Source: Acorus gramineus
Taxonomy: Eukaryota; Streptophyta; Magnoliopsida; Acorales; Acoraceae
Assembly (NCBI GenBank): GCA_030737835.1
Contig: CM060848.1
Span: forward strand, 19,941,309-20,005,308
Reading direction: 5' to 3'
DNA length: 64,000 nucleotides
The position numbers and the translations under genes were made by a program. The notes beneath the pieces were generated by a model, which was not told the origin of the DNA, searched no databases, and was given only the letters and a program-made list of their open reading frames with translations. Shown here piece after piece: positions 1 through 11,012 of the stretch (within the stretch, counting starts at the first letter, position 1; each line of letters opens with the position of its first letter).

Positions 1-1
1 G

Positions 2-235
2 CAGCGCCAGCAGCAGCAGCAGCAGCCTCAGCGCCAGCCGCAGCAGCAGCCTCAGCGTCAGCAGCAGCAGCCACAGGGTGGCCGTGCTGATCAGAGGAGG
101 CAACCAGCGCAGCAGGCGAGGCGTGCCCCTGCTCCTCAGCCTCAGTTCGTCCAGGGCCGAGTGGCAGCGCTTTCGGCAGAGGAGGCCCAGGCGTCAGGCA
201 GCGTGGTCAGAGGTACTGTTCAGGTCTCCCAATCC
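2..235 (+). pseudogene. Ty3/gypsy gag C-terminus running into protease linker, fragment
   Basis: An open frame enters from the left edge on the plus strand. It encodes a Gln/Pro/Arg-rich tail with the sequence PQGGRADQRRQPAQQARR, then GRVAALSAEEAQAS and VVRGTV. The latter is the usual bridge between the gag zinc knuckle and the aspartic protease in Ty3/gypsy polyproteins (family pattern GRVxALTxEEAxAS). The frame then runs into a rearranged stretch and never reaches a protease active site inside the window. The same protein tail is encoded on the opposite strand by the gag at 320-1600, so two gag copies face each other. Whether this is a real rearrangement or an assembly join cannot be decided here. 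Assignment to Ty3/gypsy is secure; the exact end is approximate. Confidence 0.7.
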
Positions 236-330
236 ATCAGTGGTCAGAGGCAGCGTGGTCAGAGGTACTGTTCAGATCTCCCAGAAGAGGCACCGCTTTC
301 GGCAGAGGAGGCCCAGGCGTCAGGCAGCAC
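172..330. repeat. Duplicated gag-pro linker blocks at the gag/gag junction
   Basis: The block CTTTCGGCAGAGGAGGCCC with its following GCGTCAGGCAGC occurs at about 170-203 and again at about 297-330. Between them the block GGCAGCGTGGTCAGAGG plus TACTGTTCAG occurs twice (about 199-227 and 248-277). The second copy of the first block joins directly to the reversed gag. The reading frame shifts between copies, so no intact polyprotein is possible. Confidence 0.65.
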
Positions 331-1600
331 GGCCACCCTGAGGCTGCTGCTGCTGACGCTGAGGCTGCTGCTGCTGCTGGCGCTGCTGCTGAAACGGCTG
401 CTGGAACGGCCGCTGCTGCAACTGCTGCTGCTGGGGCATCACTGCTGGTCGGCCAGTGTCGGGGCAATTATACAGAATATGCCCGACGCGCTGACAGTGA
501 TAACAGCGCCTCGTCTCTGGTCGCCTCGACTGGACTGGCACTGCTGCGATGGGTGCTGGACCTCGCGCTGGCACCACATCTGCTGGAAGAGAGGCAGCCG
601 CTGACTGCTCGAAGCGGGGCCTCTTCTTCTTGCGCTGCCCTCTGTCCTGGCCTCTGGGTGGCCTCTGGTCTGTCGACGGGGTCGGAGCTCTCACCTGGAT
701 CCCGAGGTCTCTCTCGACTGTCTTCGCCCGAGACACTAAGTCGGAGTACCTCGTGAAAGCATGGGCGGTGACGTGCACTCGGATGGCACTGCTGAGACCG
801 AGCTCGAATCGACGGCACCTCATCCGCTCGTCCATCACCAGAGTCGGAGCGAATCTGGACAGCCTCGTGAACCGCGTGGAGTAGTCAGCGACGGACATAG
901 TGCCCTGAGTCAGCTGCTCAAACTCCTGCATCACTATCTGTCGCGTCGAGAAGGGGAAATACTCCTCCAAGAAATATCCCCTGAATCCCGCCCATGTGAG
1001 CTGCTCCAGTCCCTCTGGGAGGTCCACTGATCTAGTAGCCCACCAGTCGGCGGCGCTACCCTTCAGCATAAATGTAGCCAGGGAGACCCTCTGGCGGTCT
1101 GTGCAAAGCATCGTCGAGAAGATGGTATCCACCTCCATCAACCATCTCTCGGGAGCAAGGGGGTCCTCTGTCTGACCCTGGAACTCGGGAGGATGGAGCT
1201 TCAGAAAGGCTGAGAGTCCACTCTGCTGAACCCTCGCTGCTGCCTCTAGCCCCGCCTCCCTCTCCTGAGGATCCTGAACTCTGGCCGCCGGAATCTCCAC
1301 CACGGGGACTGGGGGTACATCAGGTACCACAGGTGGATCCGCCACCAGGGGAACCTGCGGAACTGCCTCGCGGGCCGCTCGCAGCTCCCGAATATCCCGT
1401 GCCTGCTCCGCCAACATCCTCGTCTGGGTCTCCACCATATCCGCTAACCGCGCAAACGCGCGCTCCCAGGCAGGAGGCTCCTGCGCTGAATCTGGCCTCA
1501 CGGCTGAGGACTCACCAATAGCATCCTCGACTCTGGCAGGTCCGGAGACCTCCAAGGGTCGAGAGGGACCACGTCCGCGCCGTCCTCTGCGAGGAGGCAT
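320..1600 (-). CDS. Ty3/gypsy retrotransposon Gag polyprotein
   Basis: A 426-residue Gag that would form the retrotransposon particle and package its RNA. The N-terminus is Arg-rich (MPPRRGRRGRG). The middle carries a retrotransposon gag domain (about residues 115-290, with ADWWATRS and the FPFSTRQ segment). One CCHC zinc knuckle follows at residues 366-379 (CYHCQRVGHILYNC, C-X2-C-X4-H-X4-C), then a Gln-rich tail. The start is the first ATG after the primer-binding site and leader. An intact element would continue from the knuckle into protease and reverse transcriptase. Here the frame stops after GGRAA because the sequence flips at about 320-330 into the opposite-facing copy. It is therefore a gag-only remnant. 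The adjoining LTR ends in GGGCGTGACA, as in Del/Tekay chromoviruses; that lineage is an inference. Confidence 0.85.
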   Translation of the reverse strand: MPPRRGRRGRGPSRPLEVSGPARVEDAIGESSAVRPDSAQEPPAWERAFARLADMVETQTRMLAEQARDIRELRAAREAVPQVPLVADPPVVPDVPPVPVVEIPAARVQDPQEREAGLEAAARVQQSGLSAFLKLHPPEFQGQTEDPLAPERWLMEVDTIFSTMLCTDRQRVSLATFMLKGSAADWWATRSVDLPEGLEQLTWAGFRGYFLEEYFPFSTRQIVMQEFEQLTQGTMSVADYSTRFTRLSRFAPTLVMDERMRCRRFELGLSSAIRVHVTAHAFTRYSDLVSRAKTVERDLGIQVRAPTPSTDQRPPRGQDRGQRKKKRPRFEQSAAASLPADVVPARGPAPIAAVPVQSRRPETRRCYHCQRVGHILYNCPDTGRPAVMPQQQQLQQRPFQQPFQQQRQQQQQPQRQQQQPQGGRAA

Positions 1601-1703
1601 ATCAGCAACCTAAGAAAACCAGACACTAGGATCAGAATACGCATATAGAAATCCTAGGACTCATCTCTACGAAAAAGAAGACATTTGGCTCTGACAGGAC
1701 CAG

Positions 1704-1715
1704 GCTCTGATACCA
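1704..1715 (-). other. Primer-binding site, initiator Met tRNA
   Basis: On the minus strand TGGTATCAGAGC lies a few bases after the LTR end. It is complementary to the 3' end of plant initiator tRNA-Met, the usual primer for plant Ty3/gypsy elements. It fixes the element's orientation (minus) and identifies the neighbouring LTR as the 5' LTR. Confidence 0.9.
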
Positions 1716-2245
1716 ACTTTTGTCACGCCCCAGGGCGGCCGTCCCCGGGACGCGGCAAGTGTATATATGATATCAGTAACAGGAGTTCAATAATATACTC
1801 ACACAACAGCAAATATGAAAACACAGATAAAGCAGGGCTGACAAAATATATACACCAAATGCGGAAGCTAAAAGACTGAATCTGTAATCAAAATATACTA
1901 CAGACTCGATACATAATCATATGTCCTGTGAGAGCCAACATGTCCATAAATACACAAATACAATCCATACAAAATCCAACTAGGTGCCCAAGCACAGAGA
2001 TATATATACATACAACAAAGAGAAGGGTGCTGATGGCCTCAAGACTCGAGGGACGTGGCGCTAACTCCGCTACTGGTGTAGTCGCTCGGGAAGCTCCTCC
2101 TTCAAGTCCTCCTCAGTGATCACTGAAAAAGATTTTATGCGAGGGGTGAGCCACACGCTCAGTGAATAGCACAACCCATGCATACAGTTCATATTAACCA
2201 CATTTAATCAAATCACTAGCCTCAAAGTGGCATAAACATCACAAA

Positions 2246-2430
2246 TCCCGTGGGTCGCCGCATCGCCGAACCGCCATACCCTCACCCTCACCCTCAATAG
2301 GTGACCAAGGATGTTGGGACTTAACAGGTTGATAATCATCCTTACACAATCCAGTGGGTCGTCGCATCGCCGGCCCACCATACCCTCACCCTCACCCTCG
2401 CCAGGTGACATAGGCTCTTGGGACTGACTA
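2246..2430. repeat. Imperfect direct repeat inside the LTR
   Basis: Two roughly 80-bp units each contain GTGGGTCG.CGCATCGCCG, then CCATACCCTCACCCTC, then GGTGAC and TTGGGACT. The short CCCTCA motif is itself reiterated. There is no coding potential worth reporting. Confidence 0.6.
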
Positions 2431-3299
2431 GGCTGTTGGTCACCCTTGGTCCACCGATAGTCTCTCCTCACTCCGTAGGTCGTTTGGCCACTCCCATGTT
2501 CAGCACAGTCCTTCTACCAAATCAGGAGGCGCCTACTAATGGGAGCCCCTGCACGGGACAACCTTTCCAACGCCGAGGTAGTCTCTACACGGATCCAACG
2601 AAGGGAACAGAACAGCCTATCCATCGCATATGATCCACTCGGATCCGCTGACAGCACATCTCTACAACTCTAATGTCTTGAATTCCTCAGAATTCCACCA
2701 GCGCGCATAACCAGGATGCGGGGAAATAAATAAGACATAAATGAGGAAAAGAGACCTTGGGAGGGTAACCTGAGGTCCCGATGTAGGACATCCGACAACC
2801 AAACGAGGAACATGGAGTACCCTAACCCGGGTCTCAATGTTAACCTCGCAAGGCCCCCTTATATTCCCCAAAGCATGCTAATCAATATTACAGTTTGCAT
2901 TTAAATAAATAAATCAAACTAATAGGACGCATGCATAGGTCAGGGCTTTCCTAGCATGATAGCGGGGTGACAGGATGCACGGCTCATGCACAAATCCTAA
3001 GGGTGCAAGTCCCTAACATACAAGTCTAGGGTGGCATGCATTCTACACACACATCATGCTTACATGTATTATAATAAAAACAGTTAATACTAACTATCTG
3101 CCCCAGGGGAGGACGGTACACGCCCAAGTGCATGTAGCGCCTCCCAAACTGGGTTGGGTTGTCCCACTCACCGGAAGTCGGGTCGTCGCGCGACCGTCCG
3201 TCGAGATCTGCAAGACAGGGTATCAACTGGTGAGTAAAAATCCACAATTACTCAAAATACACAATTAAATACCCAAAACCCACAAACAAACACCCAACA

Positions 3300-3990
3300 C
3301 TCGGGCAAACGTGCATACGACCCGCACGCACGCTAGCCCGAGCACCCCGGTAACCACCCGCACGGTCAGCACCGCCCGGCACCGCCGCGCACCGCCGGGC
3401 CCGCGCCCCTGCCCGCCGCCGCACCACCCGGGGCACCGCGCGTCCACTGCGCCCAGCCGCAGCAGCCCGCGCGCGCCCCACACGCCTCGCGCCGGCCCGC
3501 GAGCATCATCCCTGCCTCGCCGCGCCCCGCGCGCACCCTGCACGACGCCCCTGCACGCACTACCCTCTCGGCCATCGCCCCCAGCACCGCTCGCCCCCAG
3601 CTCCTCGCGCACGGCTGCTCGCCCAGCACCTCGCGCACAGCTGCTCGAACAGCACCTCCCGGGTGCACCCGCGCGCAGCACGCCCAGCGCCCGCACGCCC
3701 AGCACACCCGCACGCCTAGCACACTCGGCACGCACGCCCTGCACGCCCGCGCACGCACGCCTTGCACGCCCAGCACGCACGCCTGCTGGCCACCAGCTTC
3801 CCCCGAGCGCACGCCCGCGCGCACGCACGCGCGCCCAGCCTGCTGCGTTGCTGTGCTGCTGCCTGCTGCCCGAGACCAGAACCCCTACTGCCCGAGCACC
3901 TCCACCACCCACCCAATGGCCTCCGACGGCCTCCGACCGCCCCCAACCACCTCCGACGGCCTCCCACAGCCGCCGACCACCTCCCAAACA
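3300..3990. other. GC-rich low-complexity block in the LTR
   Basis: About 700 bases made almost wholly of GCACGCCC-, CCCGCGC- and AGCACACC-like motifs. Long open frames exist on both strands simply because AT-containing stop codons are scarce; their translations are Arg/Ala/Pro-rich and resemble no family I know. It lies between the LTR TATA box and the primer site, so it would be in the transcribed leader. Confidence 0.6.
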
Positions 3991-4357
3991 CAAAAACCCC
4001 CTCCTATCAAGCATCTAAGCATGAAAAAGAGGGAAAGAAAGCTTACCAAGGGGGAGGAAGAGGTGTCCGGGTGCTCTCCGCGCACCGAAACGCTTCCCCA
4101 AAGCCCTCCAACGCCCGGATCTCACTCGGCCTTCGAAATGGCCCAAAACAGAGGAGAAAGAGGGGAGGATGGGGAGGCTAGACTCGTCGGAAATGGGTTT
4201 TGAAGGCACCGGGTGTAGATCGGGACTACACTTCTTAGGCTTTAGGTTTTTGGGTTTGAGGGGTCTAAGGGCTTCAAAAGGGAGAAAAATGAGAGAGAGG
4301 AGAGAGGGAAATTTTGGTAGGGATGATGAATAGTGACATCTGATTTTTAGCTCACCC

Positions 4358-4367
4358 CTTTATATAG
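4358..4367 (-). promoter_or_regulatory. LTR TATA box
   Basis: CTATATAAAG on the minus strand, in the outer part of the LTR and in the correct orientation to transcribe gag. A GA-rich stretch (CT-rich in the sense strand) follows at about 4275-4310. Confidence 0.65.
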
Positions 4368-4619
4368 TAAGTGACTTAAAAACCCGGATACGCCCTGGAA
4401 CTGCGAAATTTCGAAAACGTTGCCGGAATTCGATGAAATTTTCATGAGTGGCTTAAAATGGCACCAGGACACATAATATGCAGTTAGATTTTCAATCGGA
4501 GTCCTCTAGCTCAGGACGATAGCTAACAGTCCAAAATTTTACGGTTCCGATCGAAAAATGCAAAAATTTTAAAAACTGCTAAAATGCTCCAATGGTTACC
4601 AACAGGCCAAAAAGTGACA

Positions 4620-5616
4620 CATATATAACATTCTCGGTTGGCTAGAACAAGATTCTAGCTATTATTCATGTTCTTAACAACAAATCAGATTGGCATATCG
4701 AAAGGGTATAAGTGAACAGATTTTTATTATAAATTTTTTTGAAATAATCAGGTTCATGAATAATTTAACAGGAATATTAGAACAAGTTACACAATGTACA
4801 AAGAAAAAGCTAATGTCAAACATTGTGTTACTTTAATCTAATCGTGGTATTAATTTTCTGTTTCATATAGTGAATAAATTATGTGATCTAAGATAAGTAA
4901 ATACAGCAGCAACCTTTGCTAACTCAGACAGAAGAATTAGAAAAATAAATTATCCAACCAATCAGACAAACAAACCACTAAGAGAAAAGGAAAACCCAAT
5001 CCCAGACAACAAATGAACAGTGAAAACGATCAACATATATATAAAAAAAAACAAAAAAACAAACCCCAGAAGATGATAATGGGCTACACCCGAGGCACTG
5101 TTTCTTGCCCAACCCCTGAAATTCTTGAACTTCATCATCATATAGGTTTTCTGCAAATTCAAGATTTATAAATGCAATGCCTTCTCCTTCAGTTTCTTCC
5201 TTCTTTCCATCACTATTTCCTTTTTCCATTATAAAACTGAAGGGCATTATCCATCCTTCGAATAAGATGCCAAATTTAACTTGTCTAGACGATGGCATTC
5301 TAGTCAATTACCATACAGCAAGACTACATAAAGAACATAGTTTCTATGGTATTTCTATAGTTCATCTTAGCCATTCACCTATAATTGCACTTATGCTAAA
5401 CTATACCATTGGACACCACGATACACTCTAACAAACTAAACACCCATAAAATGCATAGTTTTATTAATAGAGAACCTGTAAAATCAGATTTGTGGACTTG
5501 GCTATTTACTGAAACATTTTCAAAAGGATCTATGAATAATTTTTTGATGGTCATGATAATATCCATTCAACAACCATGACGCCTGCTGTTTTGATACCAT
5601 TTTGAAAGGCTCCATG
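4620..5616. other. Spacer/intronic sequence between LTR and SINE
   Basis: AT-rich sequence in which I looked for the missing NAD-synthetase exons on the minus strand (for example SGGADSSS or GSSNVDEG-like peptides) and found none. A minus-strand open frame of 109 codons at 4978-5307 contains INLEFAENLYDDEVQEFQG; I do not recognise it and see no convincing exon boundaries. Confidence 0.4.
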
Positions 5617-5782
5617 AACTCGATAAATTTTTTTTATTTTTTTTTGGTGGGTAAATTTTTTTTTTTCTTGGTCAAATCTTCCCCTATCAGCAGACGGCAA
5701 GACTCAAACCCAAGTCCCCTCACTAAAGAGGGGGTACCTCTCCCATCCTACCAAGAGGAGGTTCGGTAACTCGATAAATTTT
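5617..5782 (-). mobile_element. SINE with 15-bp target-site duplication
   Basis: A body of about 136 bp (5632-5767) is flanked by perfect direct repeats AACTCGATAAATTTT at 5617-5631 and 5768-5782. On the minus strand it starts ACCGAACCTCCTCTTGG, has a pol III B-box-like GGTTTGAGTC, and ends in an A-rich tail (T-rich on the plus strand at 5632-5660). This is the layout of a tRNA-derived SINE moved by LINE machinery. The family was not identified. Confidence 0.75.
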
Positions 5783-6037
5783 CTTAAGCACATGATTCAT
5801 TTGATGATCTTTGGATGTATAGAATAATCTATATAAAAGAGGAGAACTCTATAATAAAACAGATTCTGCCAGATGTCATCTACTTATCAGAAAACAAAAA
5901 ACAAACTACACTCCATTTATGTATCATCTGACACAACTTTGGCCACATAGGTAAGATAATTTAAGAGAGCAAAACAAAAATTACTTCAGCTAGGATGAAT
6001 TATATAAATAAAATAGAGGAGGGTAAAGTAAGCTTAC

Positions 6038-8286
6038 TGCATCTAAATCCAGTTGAGCAAGCAAAACTTCCACATCCTTCAGAGAAAATTGGGATCCTTG
6101 AGCAACAACATCTCCATTAATAGCAACACAAGAGCACCCATCTGCCGCAAATAGATACAAGCATGTCATATAGTGCATTGCATTCACTTGCTGTATTAAA
6201 TGTCAATAATACATGGAAAAAATTTATTATTCCTGTTATTTAGAATCTCTTTGTGACATTCATTGTTTGTTGATGGATGAGTTTACTTGTGCAGAACATG
6301 AACAGACTTGTGAAATTGGTAAGAAAATATCTCTGTGAATACAAGTTGAAGCGAAATTAATTTTCCACAATAACATAGCTCTTTCAAACTTTGGAAGACA
6401 CGTTTTTTATGCTATTTAATTTACTTCTCATCCATCGTAGAAGGTTTGAAGGGAAAAAAAGGCTCAAATTAAATAGGAAGAATAAATAACCATGTAAGAT
6501 ATTGAATATTTCCAGTTTCCACCAATAAAATTTTAAGTTGACTGCAATTTTAAATTTTTCCAACAGTAAAATATGATATAGTTAGAGAAATGTCGCTTAT
6601 ATCAAATACTAAAAAAATATAATTTGTAGATACAAATTCTATACTAAAGAACTTCTATACAAGAAACTAAGAATATAGTTCTGCAGAGACATTTAAGGGA
6701 CGTGGAAATCAGTATCCTTATTCAATGCTGGCACAAAAGTCCAGGTCACTGTCACATAAGAGTTAACATATGCTCCCAATATTTTAAAAACATATTAAAA
6801 ATGCTTTATATTTATTTAAAACAACATATGCCAACAACAAGAAGTAAGAAGACACAGTGAAGGAAAATAAATGGAGGCAACGCAAAATAATATTAAGAGC
6901 AAAAGAGTTGAGGGATTCAAGAATGTAACAAACTAAAAATTGACATGAGTGCAGGGTAAAAGGATTACAGAAACACTAGCAGTGATAAGAGAACACTCAA
7001 ATAGAAGTTATCAAGTACCATAGTAAAGTCGACCACCATCACATCCTTGATGATTACTGTAAATGTAGACACCTCCACAGAAGCGGGTTGCATTTTTCAT
7101 TGCATCCATTCGGAGATTGAGCTTTCTCAATTGGTGGTGACTTCCACTAGCATTCGTAAATATTTCTACACCATTGAATGCAAGTCCAATACGAGGTGCA
7201 TCAGCGGTGAAAAGCTCTTCACAGGTTTCAGCAGCAAGAGCACTGAAATAAGCTATTCTTATAGTATAAGTTGCCCTTGCAGAAATTTCAACAATCTAGC
7301 ATAGCAGTTCATGGTACTTTCAAAATCATAAAAGGGGTCGCACAACTAACATCAAATTTTCAACTAACACAACTAACATCAAGTTGAATCTCCCCAATTA
7401 TAAATTTTTAAAATATACTCAGAAAAGCTCAAATTTTCATTTTAAAAATGCTAGTCAGCCTGCTAATCTTTCTACATGACTGTTCTGTCAGTGCAAAGGA
7501 TATCATTTTCTATAAGCATACTCTTTTGCATGATGATAAGTTGGAGTACGATAAAAGGGATAGCATAAATAACATCAAAAGTTAAATCTGCCCAATTATA
7601 AATTTTTATTACATAACCAGAAAAGATCAAATTTTCATTTTAAAAATGCTAGTCATCCTACTAATCTTTCTACATGATTGTTCTCTCAGTGCAAAAGATA
7701 TCATTTTCTATAAGCATACTCTTTTGCAAGATGACAAGTCAGAGTATGAAAATCTCTCTCACATCCTCAAACAGGGTAACAATATAACTCAGAACCCAAA
7801 CAAAAGGATAAACACCACACTGTAAGTTGAAATGTCTCTCCATTAAGAAGTTTAAATTCACAACCCTTCCAGTGATTGCTGATAATCACATATGCGGGCA
7901 TGGTTCAAGAAATGAAGGAAGGAGATAGAAGTCAAAAGGCTAAATGCATGATTCTGCATGCCATTTGTTGGTGTCTCTGGCTCTCACATGAAGAACTTAT
8001 CTTTCAAAGGAGGGAGCTTATTGGGAGAACACATGGGGAAGCATCACTTCTTTATTGAGATACTGCAGGATGTATTGGGGGCTGAGGGTGTTTTGAAAGA
8101 AGTGGGAATGCACTGGTCATTGCCGTAATCGTGAAAAACACACTAGAGGTTCAGTAGCATTTTGTTATTGAAAATTTCTTTTCTTTTTTTACTGCTTTTT
8201 TTATTCTTTAGATTGTGGAGAGGGGAGACCCCTCATTTCCCCTTTGGGTGTATTCCTTTTCATTGAGCAATTTAAAATATCCCATC

Positions 8287-8317
<31 letters not shown>

Positions 8318-10039
8318 AAAAAAAAAATGACAATCCTTTACATGGTAAATGCTTCACATGGCAATTATGCAGTCTCTTTACAGATTTCTTTTGGAAAAGA
8401 CTAATTATCGAGGAGACCAAAACCATCATCAAAACTAGCTTCATTCTTATCATATTTTGTAATTCCATCAATCTTTCCTATATTATTGCAAGCAAGACTA
8501 ACTTGGAGATTTGGTGTCATAAAGAAATAATGTAAGATGAAGCAGAAGACATCTAGAATCCCCCTGATTGTTGTTTATTGTTTCACAAATTTTAATTTTA
8601 CTGCCACATGCAACTGGAAAAACAGTGATTTTGTTCTTGCAATTGCACTAAGAAAATAAAGCAACTAATTCAACGAGCTTAAATTCAATGCAATGAATGA
8701 AATGGCTTTCTTTGTCCATTTTCAACATAAATGATGCAAAGATGCAATCAGCTGAATTAAGTACCATCAATCCACATAGAAATGCTATGATATTTATAAT
8801 AATTGAGTAATTTTTAGTACTTACGCATCTAGGAATTGAATGTAACCAAAACCAAACGGCACAGATTCCTGAGAAAGAGCCTCAGTAATGGTATCTGGGA
8901 GATGGAAATCCACGAGATGGTCTTTGAGTGTCCATGATGAGAACCATCGAAATTCCCTGTAATTTCCATCATTTGCGAGGCACATTTTGGGTCGAATCAT
9001 GATTATTCTTCGGTTCAAACAAAAAACCTGGCAGTTGTAACGTACACTATCTTGCATGATTGGCATACCAATGCTACACAGTATGCCTTCAGTCCAGTCA
9101 CCCAATAGAAGATCCTTCAAACATTCCCATCTACATTAAATGATTCAAACCATGTTAGAAAACAAGTGTGTAATGATCAACCACCTATTCTTCCACTCTA
9201 AATTAAGTTGAAAATAAAACAGATTATATCAGAAGCTATACATTATTATATTGCCAACAAAGTCAGAGCATCCACAAATCATAAAAATCTTGTCAATGAA
9301 AACAATTTTTTTGGAGTAAAAAAATGAGAGGCACTAGTCTTGGACATATAATATATTTTTGAGAAACAATAAATAACAATTGTAGAACTATTTGTATACT
9401 GAAGAGAGAGAAATATATTCTCTTTCTCTCTATGTATCATACTATTTAACATAAAAGATGGTTATATTACAGGTCATAGCAAACACTAAACACTTTAGCA
9501 AAGATACATAAGATTCTATGGCACCATTTGGAACCAATTCAAAAGCAGTTTATGCTCTAAATTGATTTAAAATAATAGTTTTGCAAAAGCACTCTCAACA
9601 TTTTTTTTATTTTTTTTATTTTATAAAAGGTGTTAATTGACTTTTCAAACAAAAAAAACAAAATCTAAAACCAAAAACCCAAGTTCAAGAATACCCAATC
9701 AGAACCAATCATCTAAAAACATATTGTCCAAAACATAATATGTTTGACAATTAGTTCCAAATGGGGCGGGCCTAAGTTATCCACCAGAGTTCTCAGAAAA
9801 AACATAAACAAGGAAAAGGGATGGAATCAAGGGCTGATGACATACGAATGCGTTACAGTATCCTGCTCCAAGAAATGGTCTTCACAGCCATAGCCGGGAA
9901 TCTCGAGCTCTGGACCAATCCTAATAATAGCGCCCGCTTCCTTGGCCCTGGTTATCGATTCCTTGATGTTTCGCAAATTGTTTTCAAAATCCATAGCCCA
10001 TTGGTTTAGATTGCATGTCGCTACCTTGAGTAGCCTCAT
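6038..10039 (-). CDS. Glutamine-dependent NAD+ synthetase, 5' exons only (amidase domain)
   Basis: The enzyme makes NAD+ from deamido-NAD+ using glutamine-derived ammonia. Coding exons: 9846-10039, 8825-9130, 7019-7242 and 6038-6141; all joins keep frame with GT-AG introns. The 276 residues begin [18 protein letters not shown] and cover the N-terminal nitrilase-fold glutaminase, with the catalytic triad E44 (IGPELEI), K113 (IRPKM) and C174 (ETCEELF). Other family signatures are [11 protein letters not shown] and [17 protein letters not shown]. The frame ends cleanly at a splice donor after QLDLDA. The ATP-dependent synthetase domain, about 450 further residues in plants with an SGGADSS loop, is not found before the retrotransposon at 1-4619. 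It may lie left of the window, with the element in an intron, or be lost. A 5' leader exon lies upstream. Confidence 0.88.
7328..7757. repeat. Tandem duplication of about 223 bp in NAD-synthetase intron
   Basis: Two adjacent copies begin with ATAAAAGGG at 7328 and 7551. Both share CCAATTATAAATTTTTA, CATTTTAAAAATGCTAGTCA and TATAAGCATACTCTTTTGCA. The first copy has an extra short internal duplication of AACTAACATCAA. It lies in the intron between the second and third coding exons. Confidence 0.8.
7876..8330 (+). mobile_element. LINE-like 3' remnant in intron
   Basis: A short plus-strand frame reads [22 protein letters not shown], which resembles the degenerate C-terminal end of plant L1-type reverse transcriptases (pattern AxxWxxWxERNxRIF). 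It is followed by a frame-broken segment and a (CT)n microsatellite at 8287-8312 with an A-run. Antisense to the host gene and clearly dead. The assignment rests on the peptide pattern only. Confidence 0.45.
9520..9772. mobile_element. MITE-like element, hAT-type termini
   Basis: The left end GGCACCATTTGGAACCAA is matched as an inverted repeat by the right end TTAGTTCCAAATGGGGCGGGCC. The interior is AT-rich without coding potential. No convincing 8-bp target duplication was seen. A similar terminal pattern occurs at 56308-56519. It lies in the intron after the first NAD-synthetase coding exon. Confidence 0.5.
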
Positions 10040-10629
10040 TTTGAAACCTTTGTGTGATCAACAAAATAGGAACTTCAATAAAACCAATATTAAAAAAAAA
10101 AAAGAGTGCATCAGTGAAAGGAAACAACAAGAACAATAATTAATGACAATCCAAATTCAAAAAAATAATAAATTTGAAATTTTCAGACCACTGGTAACCG
10201 GAAGTTGGAAAGTTTACTTCATGATGGGAATTGAAAGACATGTTCGAAAAAAATTCAGAAGATTCAACAAACACCAAAACAGAAGATATTCATTCATTTT
10301 AATTTTAAACACTAAAAAAGATTAACTGAAGGTATGAATTTAACAGTGGAATAGATAGCAAACAATTTAATTAACAATTGAGGGAAATTTTTAATAGTCC
10401 GCTAAAACCAAAAGGCTCAATAGATAATACCAAGTGAACCCAAGTGAAATTTTTTTCCCACATATAGGAATTCAAAAATTGAATTATTCATTAATAAACA
10501 ATCCAAAAGATTCAACAAACAGCAATATAGAAAAAAATTCTACTTAGATGAAAATTACAGCCACAATTAATATCTGGAAAGGTTGAATTTTTTTACCCAA
10601 AAAATCCAATAAAAGATGAATAATTCTGC

Positions 10630-10981
10630 ATTCACCAAAGCCAACATTGAAGAGCAAAGAACATCAAAATTTTAAACCACAAAATTCATTGAAAACCATC
10701 AATCACTGCATGAACATAAGCTAACACAAATACCCACATAAAAAGATCCCACTTTTAAATCAAATAATGGATTAAATGAAAAACCCAATCACGAGATGAG
10801 CAGAAAGGCACTAAAAATAGAATAGAATCGGAAAATTTCGACAACCCAATAGAATCCAATCCCCAACATATATTGACGCAAAAAGAGACTCAAAAACATC
10901 ATAGATGAATGAATTGAATAAGTTGGAATCTGAACTCACCTTCAATCCCTTCGAAAGCACAGATTTTTTTGGGTTCTTCCA

Positions 10982-11012
<31 letters not shown>

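Larger units (their letters stand above)
1721..4619 (-). mobile_element. 5' LTR of Ty3/gypsy (Del/Tekay-like) element
   Basis: A long terminal repeat of about 2.9 kb beside the primer-binding site. It is bounded by a 6-bp inverted terminal pair, TGTCAC at 1721 and GTGACA ending at 4619. The gag-side end is firm because of the primer site. The outer end is inferred from the TG/CA rule and could shift slightly. Inside are a TATA box at 4358-4367, an extremely GC-rich stretch at about 3300-3990 within the presumed transcribed leader, and two imperfect direct repeats at about 2246-2322 and 2350-2430 containing ACCCTCACCCTCACCCTC. No second LTR or target duplication can be checked, because the element leaves the window. 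Confidence 0.75.

Noticed and set aside
3265-4018. Long overlapping open frames on both strands (about 240 codons each)
   Set aside because: Produced by the GC-rich low-complexity block in the LTR where stop codons are rare; no domain or splice evidence.
4978-5307. Possible missing NAD-synthetase exon
   Set aside because: The peptide INLEFAENLYDDEVQEFQG does not match the synthetase domain and lacks suitable splice borders in phase.
7328-7757. CRISPR-like or satellite array
   Set aside because: Only two long, unequal copies with no spacers, in a plant intron; a simple tandem duplication.
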